DNA of 64,000 bases from Cymbidium sinense (lineage: Eukaryota > Streptophyta > Magnoliopsida > Asparagales > Orchidaceae), in assembly GCA_021442155.1 (NCBI GenBank), contig CM038221.1:29913906-29977905 (forward strand), in the 5' to 3' direction. Under the pieces are notes generated by a model, which did no database searches, was not told the DNA's origin, and saw nothing but the letters and a program-made list of their open reading frames with translations. This document shows positions 12,005 through 24,036 of the stretch, piece by piece (positions within the stretch are counted from its first letter, which is position 1; every line of letters begins with the position of its first letter). Position numbers and translations under genes: made by a program.

Positions 12005-12855
12005 ACACCATCTACAACCATTTATCGAGGGTGATAAATTAAGAATACTTTCACTCACAAAGAGATAATGTCAAATCAAATACATAATTATTTTCACACT
12101 CAAATAATCTTAAACTCGTAAGGACGTGGCCCATGTCCTCTGTCTGTATGGTTTTGCCATAAAATGACACCACATAAATGGTGGTTATGAATAGAGCCCT
12201 CTGACCAGGTGGGTTATCGTAAAATGACACCACTAAATTATGGTCATGGCCACGGCCCGAATATTTCCTAACAGCTTTGCTCTTTGAGCTATGAATTATA
12301 GAATATATTTGATTGGGCAAAAATCTCTCTATTAACTAAGGTTGACTTTTATTTGTTCCCTTAGATAAACTACACCCTAAGTTTATAAGGACACATTGGA
12401 TGATGTAACCCATGGTTGCTGATAAGGATCTTTCGGTCAGGTTGGGTCGACTACCTCCTTTAACTAAGTGGACTAGGGATCGCGATAGCTTAGGATGACA
12501 AAACCATGGGATCTTGATTGGGCGTGTCGTCGTTCCCCCAAACAAAAGCTTTATTAAAATAATGAATACCATAATCTTCAAACTCCACTCACTGCTATTA
12601 TACACTCATTATTTAGCAATTCATTGATTTGCCTTAATCAAAAGTGCTCTCTCAGTATTGGGAGGGGTAATTAATTATAGGTGCTTGCGCCTATAAAAAT
12701 ATGTAACCATATTTAAAGTCCTTATAAAATGAGGGAAAAATCTTAGGGTAGTGTCTTATCTACTATTCCATCTGCCTTCTAAAAATTTCATCAACACTTT
12801 AATCGCACACTTCATCTTGAAGAGGTTGGTGGCGAATTTTCAGAGCCCATAAAAA
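12005..12855 (-). repeat. Interspersed repeat family R, copy 2
   Basis: Duplicate of the copy at 720-1,545, same orientation, with small indels in the middle (12,115-12,270 holds segments shortened in copy 1). See family R at 46,270 and 50,160 for the plus-strand copies. Confidence 0.65.
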
Positions 12856-12935
12856 CACATTAAATAAGACCTTCTGAAAGATGTACAATTTATTGAAGGA
12901 GTTAACAAGAGCATCATAAAATAGTAGAAAGTTAT

Positions 12936-13922
12936 TGATGTAGAACATGATGTGGATCAAGAAATTAGAGCTCAAGGCTCATTTACAAGATCTCAAGCTA
13001 AAGCTCAAGAAAATTCAAGAAAGAAGAAGCCTTAGCCCATTAGCATGCTAAGGCCCATTTTATGATTTCTTCTTCTTTTAATTATATAATTTTTAATTTT
13101 CTTATAGAAACTCCAATTTTAAAACTTTCAATTTAAAAATTCAAATCATGACATATGAGGTTATTAAATCCACATAAAATAATAACATGTGAAATGAGTG
13201 GATGACATAAAATAATAAGGTAACTTAATGGTTCACATTAATGTGACCACCCACCTTTCCCTCCATATTTTGAATTTGTTTTCTTTTAAATGATTATTGT
13301 AATGGTTATAAATAATTCTTCCTTGCTATAATGTAAAGAGATCTTTTGGCAATTAAAATTTATTTGAGTTATTCTTATGGTTTGAGAGTTTGGTGGTCAA
13401 ACTTTGTCAATCTTTGGTATGAGCGCTAATTATTTAATTTATCTTTCTTTCCTCACATTCAATACCCAAAGTAATTTATTTTAATCTTTCTCATACCACT
13501 TGACATCATCTCCAATCATACACTAAGCCTTATACTCTCCTCCATAAGCTTACACTTTCCTTCCACTCAATAATATTTCTACTTCATTGATTACGACCTA
13601 GTCTTAGTCATTGCACTAAAATAGCCACTTAAACCCTATAATTCCCAATCAAGTAATCCAAATCATAAATAAATATCCTAATCTAAACCTTCACAAGTAT
13701 TTTGAGTCATTTATCTCATTTACATTTTATTTCTCATAGTTACATTTTTAACGAGCCTAATTTAGTCCAAATTGGACTAGTTTAGGTCATCTTATTATCA
13801 TATTTTCTTATGATCTTCATTATCCTAACAAAACATTAAAATATATTTTTAAATATTAATATCAAGATCTATGGATATTTAATTTTTTTAGTCCACCAAA
13901 AGAGAGAACATTATCTCCATCA
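12936..13922 (+). repeat. 5' LTR of Ty3/gypsy copy B
   Basis: Starts TGATGTAGAACATGATGTGG and ends CTCCATCA. It is far closer to the 5' LTR of copy A than to the 3' LTR of its own element. Confidence 0.88.
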
Positions 13923-14669
13923 AATTTGGTAAGAGAGTAAAGCCTCGAAGGAGCAAATTTGATCAAAAATTTTCTTCAACAAAGGGAGCATCTCAAGTGG
14001 TGGACTTGTCTTCAAACTTGTGAGGTTTGCTTGGACTCATGAGGTTAAATAATTTTTCTTTATATGATAGTTTAAATTCATATTAGTGGCTTGGAATGAT
14101 TTATATCGCTTGCAAGTTTATGGTGATAGCAAAAATTCTAGTAAGTTCTATTATATAATTTAGTCATTGTGTAAACTTGCCAAAAAAAATTTTAAGAGAA
14201 CACCTTAGTAAGATTATGATTCACCCTAAAAACAACCTAGCCATTAGTGCAAATTAAAATCTAATTGATTACTTTATTATCTTTGTTAATATTTATGATT
14301 AATTTTAGAAGTTTCTTTGATTAACTTATGATAACCTACTTTCTTAAAAAAATGAGGCTTGATAATTTTGAGCATTTTCTTTCATTGAATTAAAAATAAT
14401 AAAAAATTATGTGCATAATAATATAACTATATTAAATTTGGTGATTTTGGAGGCTAAATAAAACTTTATCAAAAATACCTAAATTATCTAAGGAGAGCTT
14501 GGGATGTAAGTGGTCTTGTACCTTCCTCCTCACCTAGAAGTTCTATTAGCCTAAAATTTTACTTTGATTGCATAGTTTTATTATATTTGTTTATTTTATT
14601 TCAATTCTTCTTTGATTTCTTGTCATATATCCTTTTTTTTAAAAAAAATCTACCTCTATCTTTCACGAC

Positions 14670-15680
14670 TAAGTTGAAAATTTGACTAAATTAGTTGATA
14701 CCTTAGATCTTAGGATTTATGAAAATGATTTTAAAACTTAAAAAATATTAGAAGAAAGTAATAATCAAATGAAAGAACTCAAAGAATAAATGTAAACTCT
14801 TATAGCTCATTTACAAAATATTAGAGTACCAACTCCTTCTCTAATATCTACTTAGACTGTGCCTATAAGGATATACAAAGAAGATGTTCATATCCAAACC
14901 ATAGAGAAAACCAACCACTTAAAAGACCATCAATTGCTAGAAATGGTGGAAGGAAAGAAAATTATTTCAAGACTATAGAAGACTCTAATGATCCATCTCG
15001 AAGTGTTAAAGTAGAGCTCCAACTTACGATGAAATACTTGACCAAAATAAATTTCTTGATTAGTTAGTTCAAATGGATAACATCTTTGATTGGTATAAAT
15101 GGATGATTATCAAAGGATTACTTTTGCTAAAATAAATTTAATAGGATATGCTAAAATTTATTGGACAAATATTTTAGCTAAAGAGTAAAGATTATGAAGG
15201 ACAAACCTCACTTGGATGAAAATGAAAGAAATATTAAGAGCAAAGTATTATCCTAGGCATAATGATAAGAAGTTACTTGCTTAATTATTAACTTTGAGAT
15301 AAGGTAATCATCTTGTAATTGAATACTTGAATACTTTTAAAGATCTAGTTTCTTGAATTGATTGTGTTGATGATGATTGAGAATTAGCCAATAAATGTAT
15401 TATCAGACTTAAAACTAATATTAAAAGGGAAGTTGAATTATTTAACCTATAATCTTCAGAGGAAGCATTTTACTTTCCCTTACTGGTTGAACAACAAGAA
15501 AAATCTACTTTCATTTCTAAAACTAAAATTCAAGTACCTTCCACTTCATCTCATAGGTCTATTGTTAGACTCACCCATCCAATTGGCCTGACTCATGTGT
15601 TTAAAACTTTTATTGAAGGGAGCTTTGAGAGCACTAGGGAAGTAATATGTTTTAAATGTCATAAAAAAGGTCATATATAA
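14670..15680 (+). pseudogene. gag remnant of Ty3/gypsy copy B
   Basis: Matches 3,340-4,290. It keeps about 25 bp near 15,425-15,455 that copy A has lost, and ends in the same CFKCHKKGHI knuckle followed by a stop. Stops interrupt every frame. Confidence 0.7.
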
Positions 15681-15829
15681 AATCAATGAAAAACCCAATT
15701 CTTTTTTTTAAAGAAGTTAAAAATTAAATAGATGATAATCTAGAAATTTATGATGACACCTCATTATCTAATGAAGAATTAGAATTAACTGATAACCCTC
15801 AAGTTAATGTGATAAGATATCTTACTGTA

Positions 15830-17640
15830 ATTAAGAATGAGACAAGAAGATTGGAGGAGAAAAACATTTTTAGCATGTATGTAAATGAAAATAGATGTAA
15901 GTTATATAAATAGAGGAAGTGCTATAAATATCATTTTAATATACACCTTAACTAACCAACCAAAATCTGAACCTCATGCTGAACCATTTCATGTTAGTTG
16001 GGTAAATCATACATCTTTTCCCATCACCAATCGATATTTAGTTTTAATTAAAATAAGATGGTATGAGAATCAAATTTGATTTGATGTTCTCCGTATGGGC
16101 ATTACTCATATTCTCTTAGGACAACCTTGGTTATATGATATGAATGTTATTCACTATGAGAAGAATTGCTTATATTTTTAAATATATGATAAGACTATTA
16201 AAGTCCTATTAATAAAGCCAGTAGAAAAGACGCCCTCTATAGCACCACATAAAATAACTTCTGACTGCAACCTAGGCTTCTATTGAAGAAAAATGTCAAA
16301 CTTTAATTAATTATCATGAAAAATCCTACCATTATGATTAATACTACTATTTTTATTCTTGCTTCAAAATATCTATTCTTCCTTCTTTAACCCCAAAAAT
16401 AGAAAAAAAATAAGTTTTGGATACATTTAAAAGAAGTTATGCCATACTCTAATAAGAATCAAATATCTGTTATGGTCTACAGGTTCTCAACTTTCTAACC
16501 TTTTATATTATAGGATGAACCTTATCGTATGTCGAGATTAAAAGGTAAGTTGAGAAATTACTACAAAAGATTTTTATTCAAGAGAGTCTTAGCCATTGTG
16601 CAGTCCCAATTTTATTAACTCCAAAGAAAGATGAAACATTGCGAATGTGAGTTGATAATCAAATAATAAATAAAATTACTATCAAGTATATGTTTCATAT
16701 TCTCTGATTAGATGATATGTTAGATTTAATTTCATGAGCAATTTTTTTTTCAAAGATTGATCTAGGAAGTGGATATCATCAAATTTGGATTAGATCAAGA
16801 GATGAGTGGAAGACAACTTTTAAGATTTTTTGATGGACTTTATGAATGGCTTGTCATGCCCTTTAGACTTTCAAATGAGCATTATAAGATTAATGAATAC
16901 TATTCTTAAACCATATATAGGTACATTTTTGGTGGTGTATTTTGATGATATTATAATTTTTAGTCTAAATGAGAATGAGCATTTACAACACTTATAAAAA
17001 GTCTTTGAAATAATTAAATAAAAAAATACATTAATTTAAAAAGAAATTGAGGTAATATTTTAAGGCTTTATTATATCCACTACTAGAGTTAAACCTGATC
17101 CTTCCAAAGTGAAAGTAATCTTAGATTGGCTATCACCTAAAAGTTTTACTAAAGTTAGAAGCTTACATGATTTAGCCACCTTTTAATGAAGATTCATCAA
17201 TAATTTTAGTATAATTGTTACTTTGATAAGTGATATATTAAAATTAGATAAATTTTCTTAGACTCCTACTACACAAAGTGCCTTAGAACAAATTAAGATT
17301 TTTATCACATCTACATTAATCCTTAGACTTCTAGATTTTTCTAAAGCCTTTGAAGTGACATGCGATGCATTAAAAATTAAGATAGATGAAATTTTAAGTT
17401 AAGTGAATCATCCTATAACGTTCTTTAGTGAAAAGTTAAATGATGACAAACAATGATATTCCACATATGATAGGGAGTTTTATATAGTAATTTAACCTTT
17501 AAGATATTGGTGACACTATCTCTTACATAGAGAATTTATACTTAATTATGATCATCATGCATTAAAATTCATTAATGCTCAACAAAAAAATAAGTTATAA
17601 GTATACAAAATATGTTGAATTTTTACAAAAGTACTCTTTG
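15830..17640 (+). pseudogene. pol remnant: protease, reverse transcriptase, RNase H (copy B)
   Basis: Protease tail at 15,900-16,160 (INRGSAIN, later HILLGQPWLYD); reverse transcriptase at about 16,620-17,000, with [21 protein letters not shown] and YFDDI at 16,938-16,952; RNase H near 17,350-17,590. It carries a T insertion in the TTTTTTGATGGAC run (near 16,830), a 6-7 bp loss at the NAPS motif near 16,877 and a deletion near 17,693 relative to copy A. Confidence 0.83.
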
Positions 17641-17789
17641 GTTCTAAAGCATAAGCCTGAAATTGAGAATAAACATGTTTATGCTTTATCCATGGTTTTG
17701 AACCCCTAGATAGATTAAGAACTTTACAAGGAATATTCTTGATAATAAATGGATATCTATATAAAAAATAACTATACATTCCTTGATCT

Positions 17790-18904
17790 TCCATTAAAGA
17801 ATTCCTTATCACGAGCTACATACTGGAGGTGTAGCTGGTCATTTTAGAAAGGGTAAGACCATACATTTATTAGAAAATAAATTTTACTAGCCTGTATTAA
17901 AACTAGATGTTGAAAAATTAGTGGTCTAATGCCTAATTTATAAACAGGCTAAAACTACCAAATAAAAGTTTGGACAATACATTATCTTACCTGTTCTTTG
18001 TAGGCTTTGGGAAAACCTATCAATAGATTTTTTTCTAAGATTACCTGAGACGGCTCGAGAACATGATAGCATTTTTGTTGTAGTGGATAAGTTCTCAATA
18101 ATGGCTCATGTTTTGTCTTGTTTAAAAACAAATGATGCTTCTTATATAGCTAAATTATTTTTTAAAGAAATAGTGCAACTTCATGGTCTCCCCTTAACCT
18201 TTATTTCTGAGAGAAATGTTATGTTTGCCTCATATTTTTGAAAATATTATAAAAATTATTATGTAATAAATTAAAACTTTCTTCTTCTTTTCACCCATAA
18301 ACTAAAGTAGTCAATCATGTGTTGGAAACCTACTTAGATGCTTGATAGGTAAAATTTTAAGAAATTGAGATTTATATTTACCGACCTCAGAATTTGCTTA
18401 TAATAATAATGTCTTTAGAACTACAAAAAAAATCTCCAATTGAGATAGTCTTTGGTCAAAACTCGAGATGACAAATAAATGTAGCAAACTCAAGATGACC
18501 AATAAATCTCATGCATTTTTTTGATGCAACATTCTCATTTGCTAAAGACTTTTAAAGCCTCCATTAAGATAAAATAAAAAATTATTATAAGTAATGAAAA
18601 CTATGCTTCTAAAGTAAATCATAATCCTTCGATGAAAGAACATAATGAAGGTAATTATGTATTGATTCACATTCAACTTAGGTGTTATCAAACCACCAAA
18701 TATAAGAAATTACAAGCACAAGTTTGTGGTACTTTAAAAATGCTTAAAAAAATTGGAACCAATGCTTATCACCTTAATTTACCTGTTGATATATTTATTC
18801 ATCCAGTTATTAATATTGAAGATATTCTATCATATAAAGAAATTAATAAATCTCAACTTATTGAGTCTAACTCTTTAGTAGGAGATATAACACCGTACTT
18901 ATAG
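17790..18904 (+). pseudogene. Integrase remnant of Ty3/gypsy copy B
   Basis: Matches 6,530-7,640. The core motif FVVVDKFSIMAH lies near 18,075-18,110. The tail is open for 90 codons at 18,632-18,904 with YKKLQAQVCGTLKMLKKIGT; G-to-T at the CGP position and other replacements against copy A suggest no selection on this frame. Confidence 0.83.
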
Positions 18905-19108
18905 AAGCCTTCTTTCTTTAAATTTAATTTTATTATCACTGAGGAAGTACCCATTAATCTAGCTTTTGAACATTATTTTCTAGTTTGTTAGAAGAATAAG
19001 TCAACAAGAAGACACACCCATACTTTGGAGACTTTTGCTCTATAATTAGTAAAAAAATTGTTTAGATTTCAACTCTACAGAGTAGTGCTTATTAGAGCCG
19101 AGGGGATT

Positions 19109-20092
19109 TGAGGTAGAACATCAAATGGATCAAGAAATTAGAGTTCAAGGTCTATTTAAAAGATTTCAAGCTAAAGACCAAAAAAATTTAAGAAAGAAGA
19201 AGGCTTAGCCCATTAGCTTGCTAAGGCCCATTTTATGATTTCATCTTTTTTTTTTAATTATATAATTTTTAATTTTCTTCTAGTTACTCCAAGTTAGAAA
19301 CTTTGATTTTAAAAATTCAAAACATGACATGTGAGGTGGTTGAATCTACATAAAATAATAGCATGTGAAATGGGTGGACGATATAAAATAATAAAGTAAC
19401 TTAATGATGTGTAATGTCCACCTTTCCCTCCATGTTTTGAATTTTTTTTTCTTATAAAAGATGGTTGTAATGGCTATAAAATAGCTACCCCCACCCTTTT
19501 GTTGAAATGAAAAGAGAGTTTTTGATAATTACAAATTATTTGAGTTGTTCTTGTGGTTTGAGAGTTTGGTGGTTAAACCTTAATAATCTTTGGTGAGAGC
19601 GCTAGTTATCTAATATTTCTTTATTTTCTCACCTCCAATACCCAATATAATTTATTTTAATCTTTCTATCACTTTAACATCATCTCCAACCATACATTAA
19701 GCCTTATACTCTATCATAAGCCTACATCTTCCTTCCTTCCACTCAATACTTCATTGATTATGACCTAATCTTAGTCATTACACAAAAATAAACACTTAAA
19801 ATCCATAATTCTCAATCAATTACTCCAGATCATTAATATGTATCCTAACCTAAATGCTTACAAGTATTTTTAGCCATTTACCTCACTTAAATCTTATTCA
19901 TTATAGTTACATTTTAAACCAATCTAATTTAGTCTGAATTGGACTAGTTTAGGTTATTCCATTGTCATATTATCCTATGCCCTTCATTATCCCAATAAAT
20001 TTTTAAAATATATATTTAAATATTAATCGAAAGATACATGACTATTTAATTATCTCAATCTCACCCAAAAAAAGGAACACCAACCTCCATTA
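19109..20092 (+). repeat. 3' LTR of Ty3/gypsy copy B
   Basis: Starts TGAGGTAGAACATC and ends CTCCATTA, preceded by the purine tract GAGCCGAGGGGATT (19,095-19,108) and followed by GTTAT. Confidence 0.88.
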
Positions 20093-21102
20093 GTTATTGT
20101 ATATACTAATGTAATTATCATTCAGCTTAAGTTATAAACTAGAAATGATTTACAATTATACATTAAAATAATTATATTTTTTGAATTAAAATAAATGAGG
20201 GTTAAATTATTAAGGTAAGAGAACCATGTAATTCAATAAAAATTTTCAATTTTTTTTGTTTTTGTCTTTATTATGAGGATTCTAGATAAACGTTTTATCC
20301 ATATATTAAGAGGTCATCATAGAAAGTTCAGGTGGTGGATTAATAAGGAGACCTTCAAAATGAGCAACATTCATATTTAACTTATTAAATATAACTTGAC
20401 TTGAAAAGAGAGTTGTTAGACATTAGAACAAATATAGAATTTATTTTATTGAGAAAGGGTTCGTCAAACATAGAGAAAGTATCAATACCTTAGGAAATAT
20501 ATGAAGAATTTTGAGTATAGGAGGAAGGACTTTCATTTCTATTTTCCAAGTAGTAATTACTAGTAACCAAGTTTTTCTTAATTAGCATTATTTTTTTTTG
20601 ATAAGTTATTGACCTTATCATTCTCTATGAATATCTCATTATAAATCACTTTATCAAGAATTTTCTAAACCCATTTCAATTTAGAGTGAATGTTAGTCCT
20701 TTAATGAGCATTAAGGTAGTCTTTACTTTTTCAAATTTTGGTATAATTTAAAACATTCCCCATTAATGTTCCCAAGGGTTTAACAACAATATTGTGACCT
20801 ATTTTCAAGCAAATCAATCCAAAATTTGATTTCATGATGTTTTTAAATATATTTCAACAAGAATACTTACATATGCTAATTTAGAGATATTAGACATAAT
20901 CATATTGGCTTGCATTTTTCAAAAAAAAAAATGGAGATATGATCCTTGTGGTCAATGAGCTATAATTTAAGGTTAGATAAATAAATCTAAAAAGGAGTAT
21001 TCACGAGTTCATGGTTAATGAAAGAAAATAAGTTCATTTCAAAAGTTATTTCAGATGCTCTAATAATGCAAGAGAAGCATAAAAAAAGTATGGTATAGTC
21101 AC

Positions 21103-23480
21103 TATCATTTAATAAATGAATAATGACTTATTAAAATTAGAATGATTAACTAAGACATTACCCAAAAGCTTTAGACTCACGCAAAAAGGTCTAAAGACAT
21201 TCATGGGGTAAATCAGAGACATCCAGGGGGTAAATTAGAGAAAAAAAATACTAAGATTAAAAGAAAAAGACTTTGCCACCTTAGAAACCTCTTCATCGAT
21301 GAGAAAAATAGTTTCACACCTTTAAAACATTAGATTATCAATATTTATAAATGCATTAGTGATTAATTTTGTGTAAAATATTCTAAAATAATTTAGCATA
21401 AGAAGGACATTTTTTTTACTAAAGGTGAAGTGTTCATCAGATTACCAAGAAAATTATCCCTAAAAAACAATGTATATGAATAGAAACGAGGAGCTATTGC
21501 AAAGGCAATGTCAAATTGCCTAAGAGTCTTTAGAGCTGATCACAACTTGAACATAAGCTCCATGAATAAAATAGAGATGATGGTCATAAACCCATATATA
21601 TATATCACAAAATAATATGGCATGATTTAAGAACACTTATATGCATGTATGCATGAGTGTGTGTGTGTGTGTGTGTGCGTGCATAAATATGATAGATTTA
21701 TCATGGAATAGGTAGTCTCTTCAAAGTTATGATGTAATATTTATTCAAGGTAATGAATGATGAATTATGGTAAATGAGATGAGATGGTATGATCAAGAGT
21801 TGATCTACTTATGCTAACAACAACTCTTGCATATGCTAACCATCAATATTATAAAGGTCATCTCCAAACTATCGAGCACAAAACTACACATTTAATGGTA
21901 GTTATACACCCTCTCTCTATCATTGTCCTCCTTTTATCAACCCCTTTATCCCATAACTATTTCTTATCTTTTATCTTTAAACCCCTTCGAATATAAATCT
22001 TTTCCTTTTTCTTAATTAACACAAAGGTGTAAGCTACCTCAACATCTCTTAATCAAATATATGCTCTTTGCCATCAAGAAGGGTTACTTATTTTTATATT
22101 AATATCAATTAGCATTAAGTTTATAAAACACAAGAATCATTCACATTCTTTTTCTTTACAATATTTATCTTTCTCAACATCATCAAAGCACACATCTTCC
22201 TCATTGTTTAGTATTAAAGGAATCATTTTTCTCATAATTCAGTATTAGGGGAACCATCATCATCAAAGTTGAATGTTCCAACATTAAAGCCAATGTTTTA
22301 ATGAAGGTTTATTAAAAATCCATTGAAGGAGAAATAAAATGAATTCTAATTACAATTTTAAAATCGAGATTTCCATCAAATAAGTTTCATGAGTATCCAC
22401 TTTTCTATTTTGAGTTCTAGGTTTGTTCCTCCTATCTCTCATTATAATCACATTCTTTTCTTATGTTGCATGTTAGAAAGCCAATCTTGCATAATTTTTT
22501 ATTTTCATGATTCTAAGATCATGCATTAATTTATTCTAACTGGATAATTCTTTTTTGCAACCTAGATAACTTGAGTACCCTTCTCCATCTACTATTGAAA
22601 TTATCATTATTCTTTATTGGACAATCTTGATAGAACCATTTTAATAACTTCTTTATATTTTGGCTATATTATTATATGAATTCAAAAATAATATTATAAA
22701 GATTTTGATTCCCATGACACACATAAATAATCCTATCATATATATAAATATTATGGTAATTAAAATATCATCGTGACCATTATAAAATTCACATCAATCA
22801 TATATGTAGTATGCTTCTTATTATGGGAATTTTAATTATCATTATTATGATAAAAGGTAATAATTACAATTTTGCATTTTCATCATGATACTTAGAATTT
22901 TACTTATATTCCATTATATAATCATTCATATCCTACAACTTTAGGACTTCTATTAAAAATTGCAATATAATGAAGGCTAAACTAAATTATTGTATTTAAG
23001 AACTAAATTATAAATTTCACTTATGCATTAACCAATTCAAAACCTAAGTGCTTTTAACATAAGAGTCTTCTTAAAAAATGATATTCAAAAGAATAATTTA
23101 CTTAATACATTTAAAAAAATGATGATTAATAAAAATTATCGATGATATGTCGATACTTAGAGGACCCACTTTTGAGTTATCTCTAAATTCTAATTTATTT
23201 TTTATAATTAAAAATAAAATAAAATTTACATCATGATTTAATTATTTGATTAGATGTAATTAAAAATTAAAATTGATTTTAAACTCAAAAATTTGCCAAA
23301 TGTAAGATTTTATTTTTTTCATAAATAAAATTAATGAAAATAAAGTCATAATTAAATATATTGATAACCACCTTTTAAAAACAAACAATTTTAATTCATC
23401 ATAAAATTACTTTTAAGTTCCAAATAAGTATATGAAATTGTATTTAGAATTACAATATCAGATTCCTTAAATAATATGGA
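21103..23480. other. AT-rich intergenic DNA, no gene recognised
   Basis: Single-copy-looking, very AT-rich sequence between the duplication and the SINA gene. A (GT)n tract lies at 21,657-21,677. No conserved domain, LTR or terminal inverted repeat was found on either strand. A 61-codon plus-strand frame at 21,811 looks random. Confidence 0.5.
21657..21677. repeat. (GT)n microsatellite
   Basis: Uninterrupted GT run ended by GCGTGC, likely length-polymorphic. Confidence 0.9.
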
Positions 23481-23489
23481 AAGAAATTC

Positions 23490-23826
23490 CGTACTGTTTC
23501 TGTCCGCGGTCCTCATCCGGAAAAGAATTATTCCCCCTCTCCAGAAGACAAGATGCCTCATTTCCTTCACCGTTGGATCGCTGTATTTGGACAGGTGGCA
23601 TTCAGAGAAAGCTTGGTGCACAGATCCGATGCTGGGCTGAGTGCACGTAATAATATTCATTGGTCCGTCCCTTTCTCCTACTTTCATGTTCTTCCTGGAC
23701 CTTTTCTCTCTCTGCATTCCTTTTCCCTCTGTTGGGTTTTCTCTAGATCGAGGGAAAGGCCTGCGAGGAGGAGGAGAAAGAGGAGTAGGGAAAGGTTGAG
23801 GCGTCTCTCTTCTTCTCTTGGGGTGT
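23490..23826 (+). promoter_or_regulatory. Proximal promoter and 5' leader of the SINA gene
   Basis: Base composition changes from very AT-rich to mixed at about 23,490. A pyrimidine-rich stretch (23,665-23,745, with repeated CTTT and CTCTCTCTC words) is followed by a purine-rich one (23,745-23,805, GAGGAGGAGAAAGAGGAG). Such CT blocks are common around plant transcription starts and in leaders. I see no convincing TATA box, so the start site is not placed. Confidence 0.45.
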
Positions 23827-24036
23827 ATGGATTTGGATAGCGTAGAGTGCGTGTCGTCGTACGATGGAATGGATGAGGACGAGCCATCCCATCTCCACCA
23901 CCAATTTGCCAAGCCTCATGGCGGAGCGGCGTTTAATGGAGCAACGCCGGCGCCTGGGATCTCTCCCACCACTAGCATCAACGAGCTGCTTGAGTGCCCA
24001 GTTTGCACCAATTCTATGTATCCCCCCATTCATCAG
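23827..24036 (+). CDS. SINA gene exon 1 (N-terminus and first half of RING)
   Basis: Seventy codons. The ATG at 23,827 (MDLDSVECVSSYDGMDEDE) fits the family N-terminus; the upstream in-frame TTG and GGG are not starts. It ends CATCAG followed by GTCAAT, right after YPPIHQ, between the second and third RING zinc ligands. Confidence 0.95.

Larger units (their letters stand above)
12936..20092 (+). mobile_element. Degenerate Ty3/gypsy LTR retrotransposon, copy B
   Basis: Same element as 1,620-8,844, same ends and the same GTTAT duplication at 12,931-12,935 and 20,093-20,097. The shared target-site duplication, shared knuckle truncation and shared mutated LTR terminus show descent from one insertion rather than two integrations. 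All coding regions are broken. Confidence 0.93.
11308..21102. repeat. Tandem segmental duplication, copy B
   Basis: Aligns with 1-9,859 throughout, including both LTRs, the gag-pol remnant and the 3' flank. Alignment to copy A ends at 21,102, after TATGGTATAGTCAC. Copy-specific indels include a deletion of about 100 bp near 17,693 and about 40 bp near 16,419, and an extra stretch near 16,219 that copy A lacks. Confidence 0.93.

Noticed and set aside
1620..20092. Two independent retrotransposon insertions
   Set aside because: Identical target-site duplication, shared decay marks and matching flanks on both sides show one insertion followed by duplication.
23818..23826. Earlier in-frame start (TTG) for the SINA gene
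   Set aside because: The ATG at 23,827 fits the family N-terminus; TTG starts are not expected in plants.
23391..23912. 173-codon minus-strand frame over the SINA promoter and exon 1
   Set aside because: Antisense shadow of the CT-rich leader and exon 1; Pro/Ser/Arg-rich by composition, no domain.
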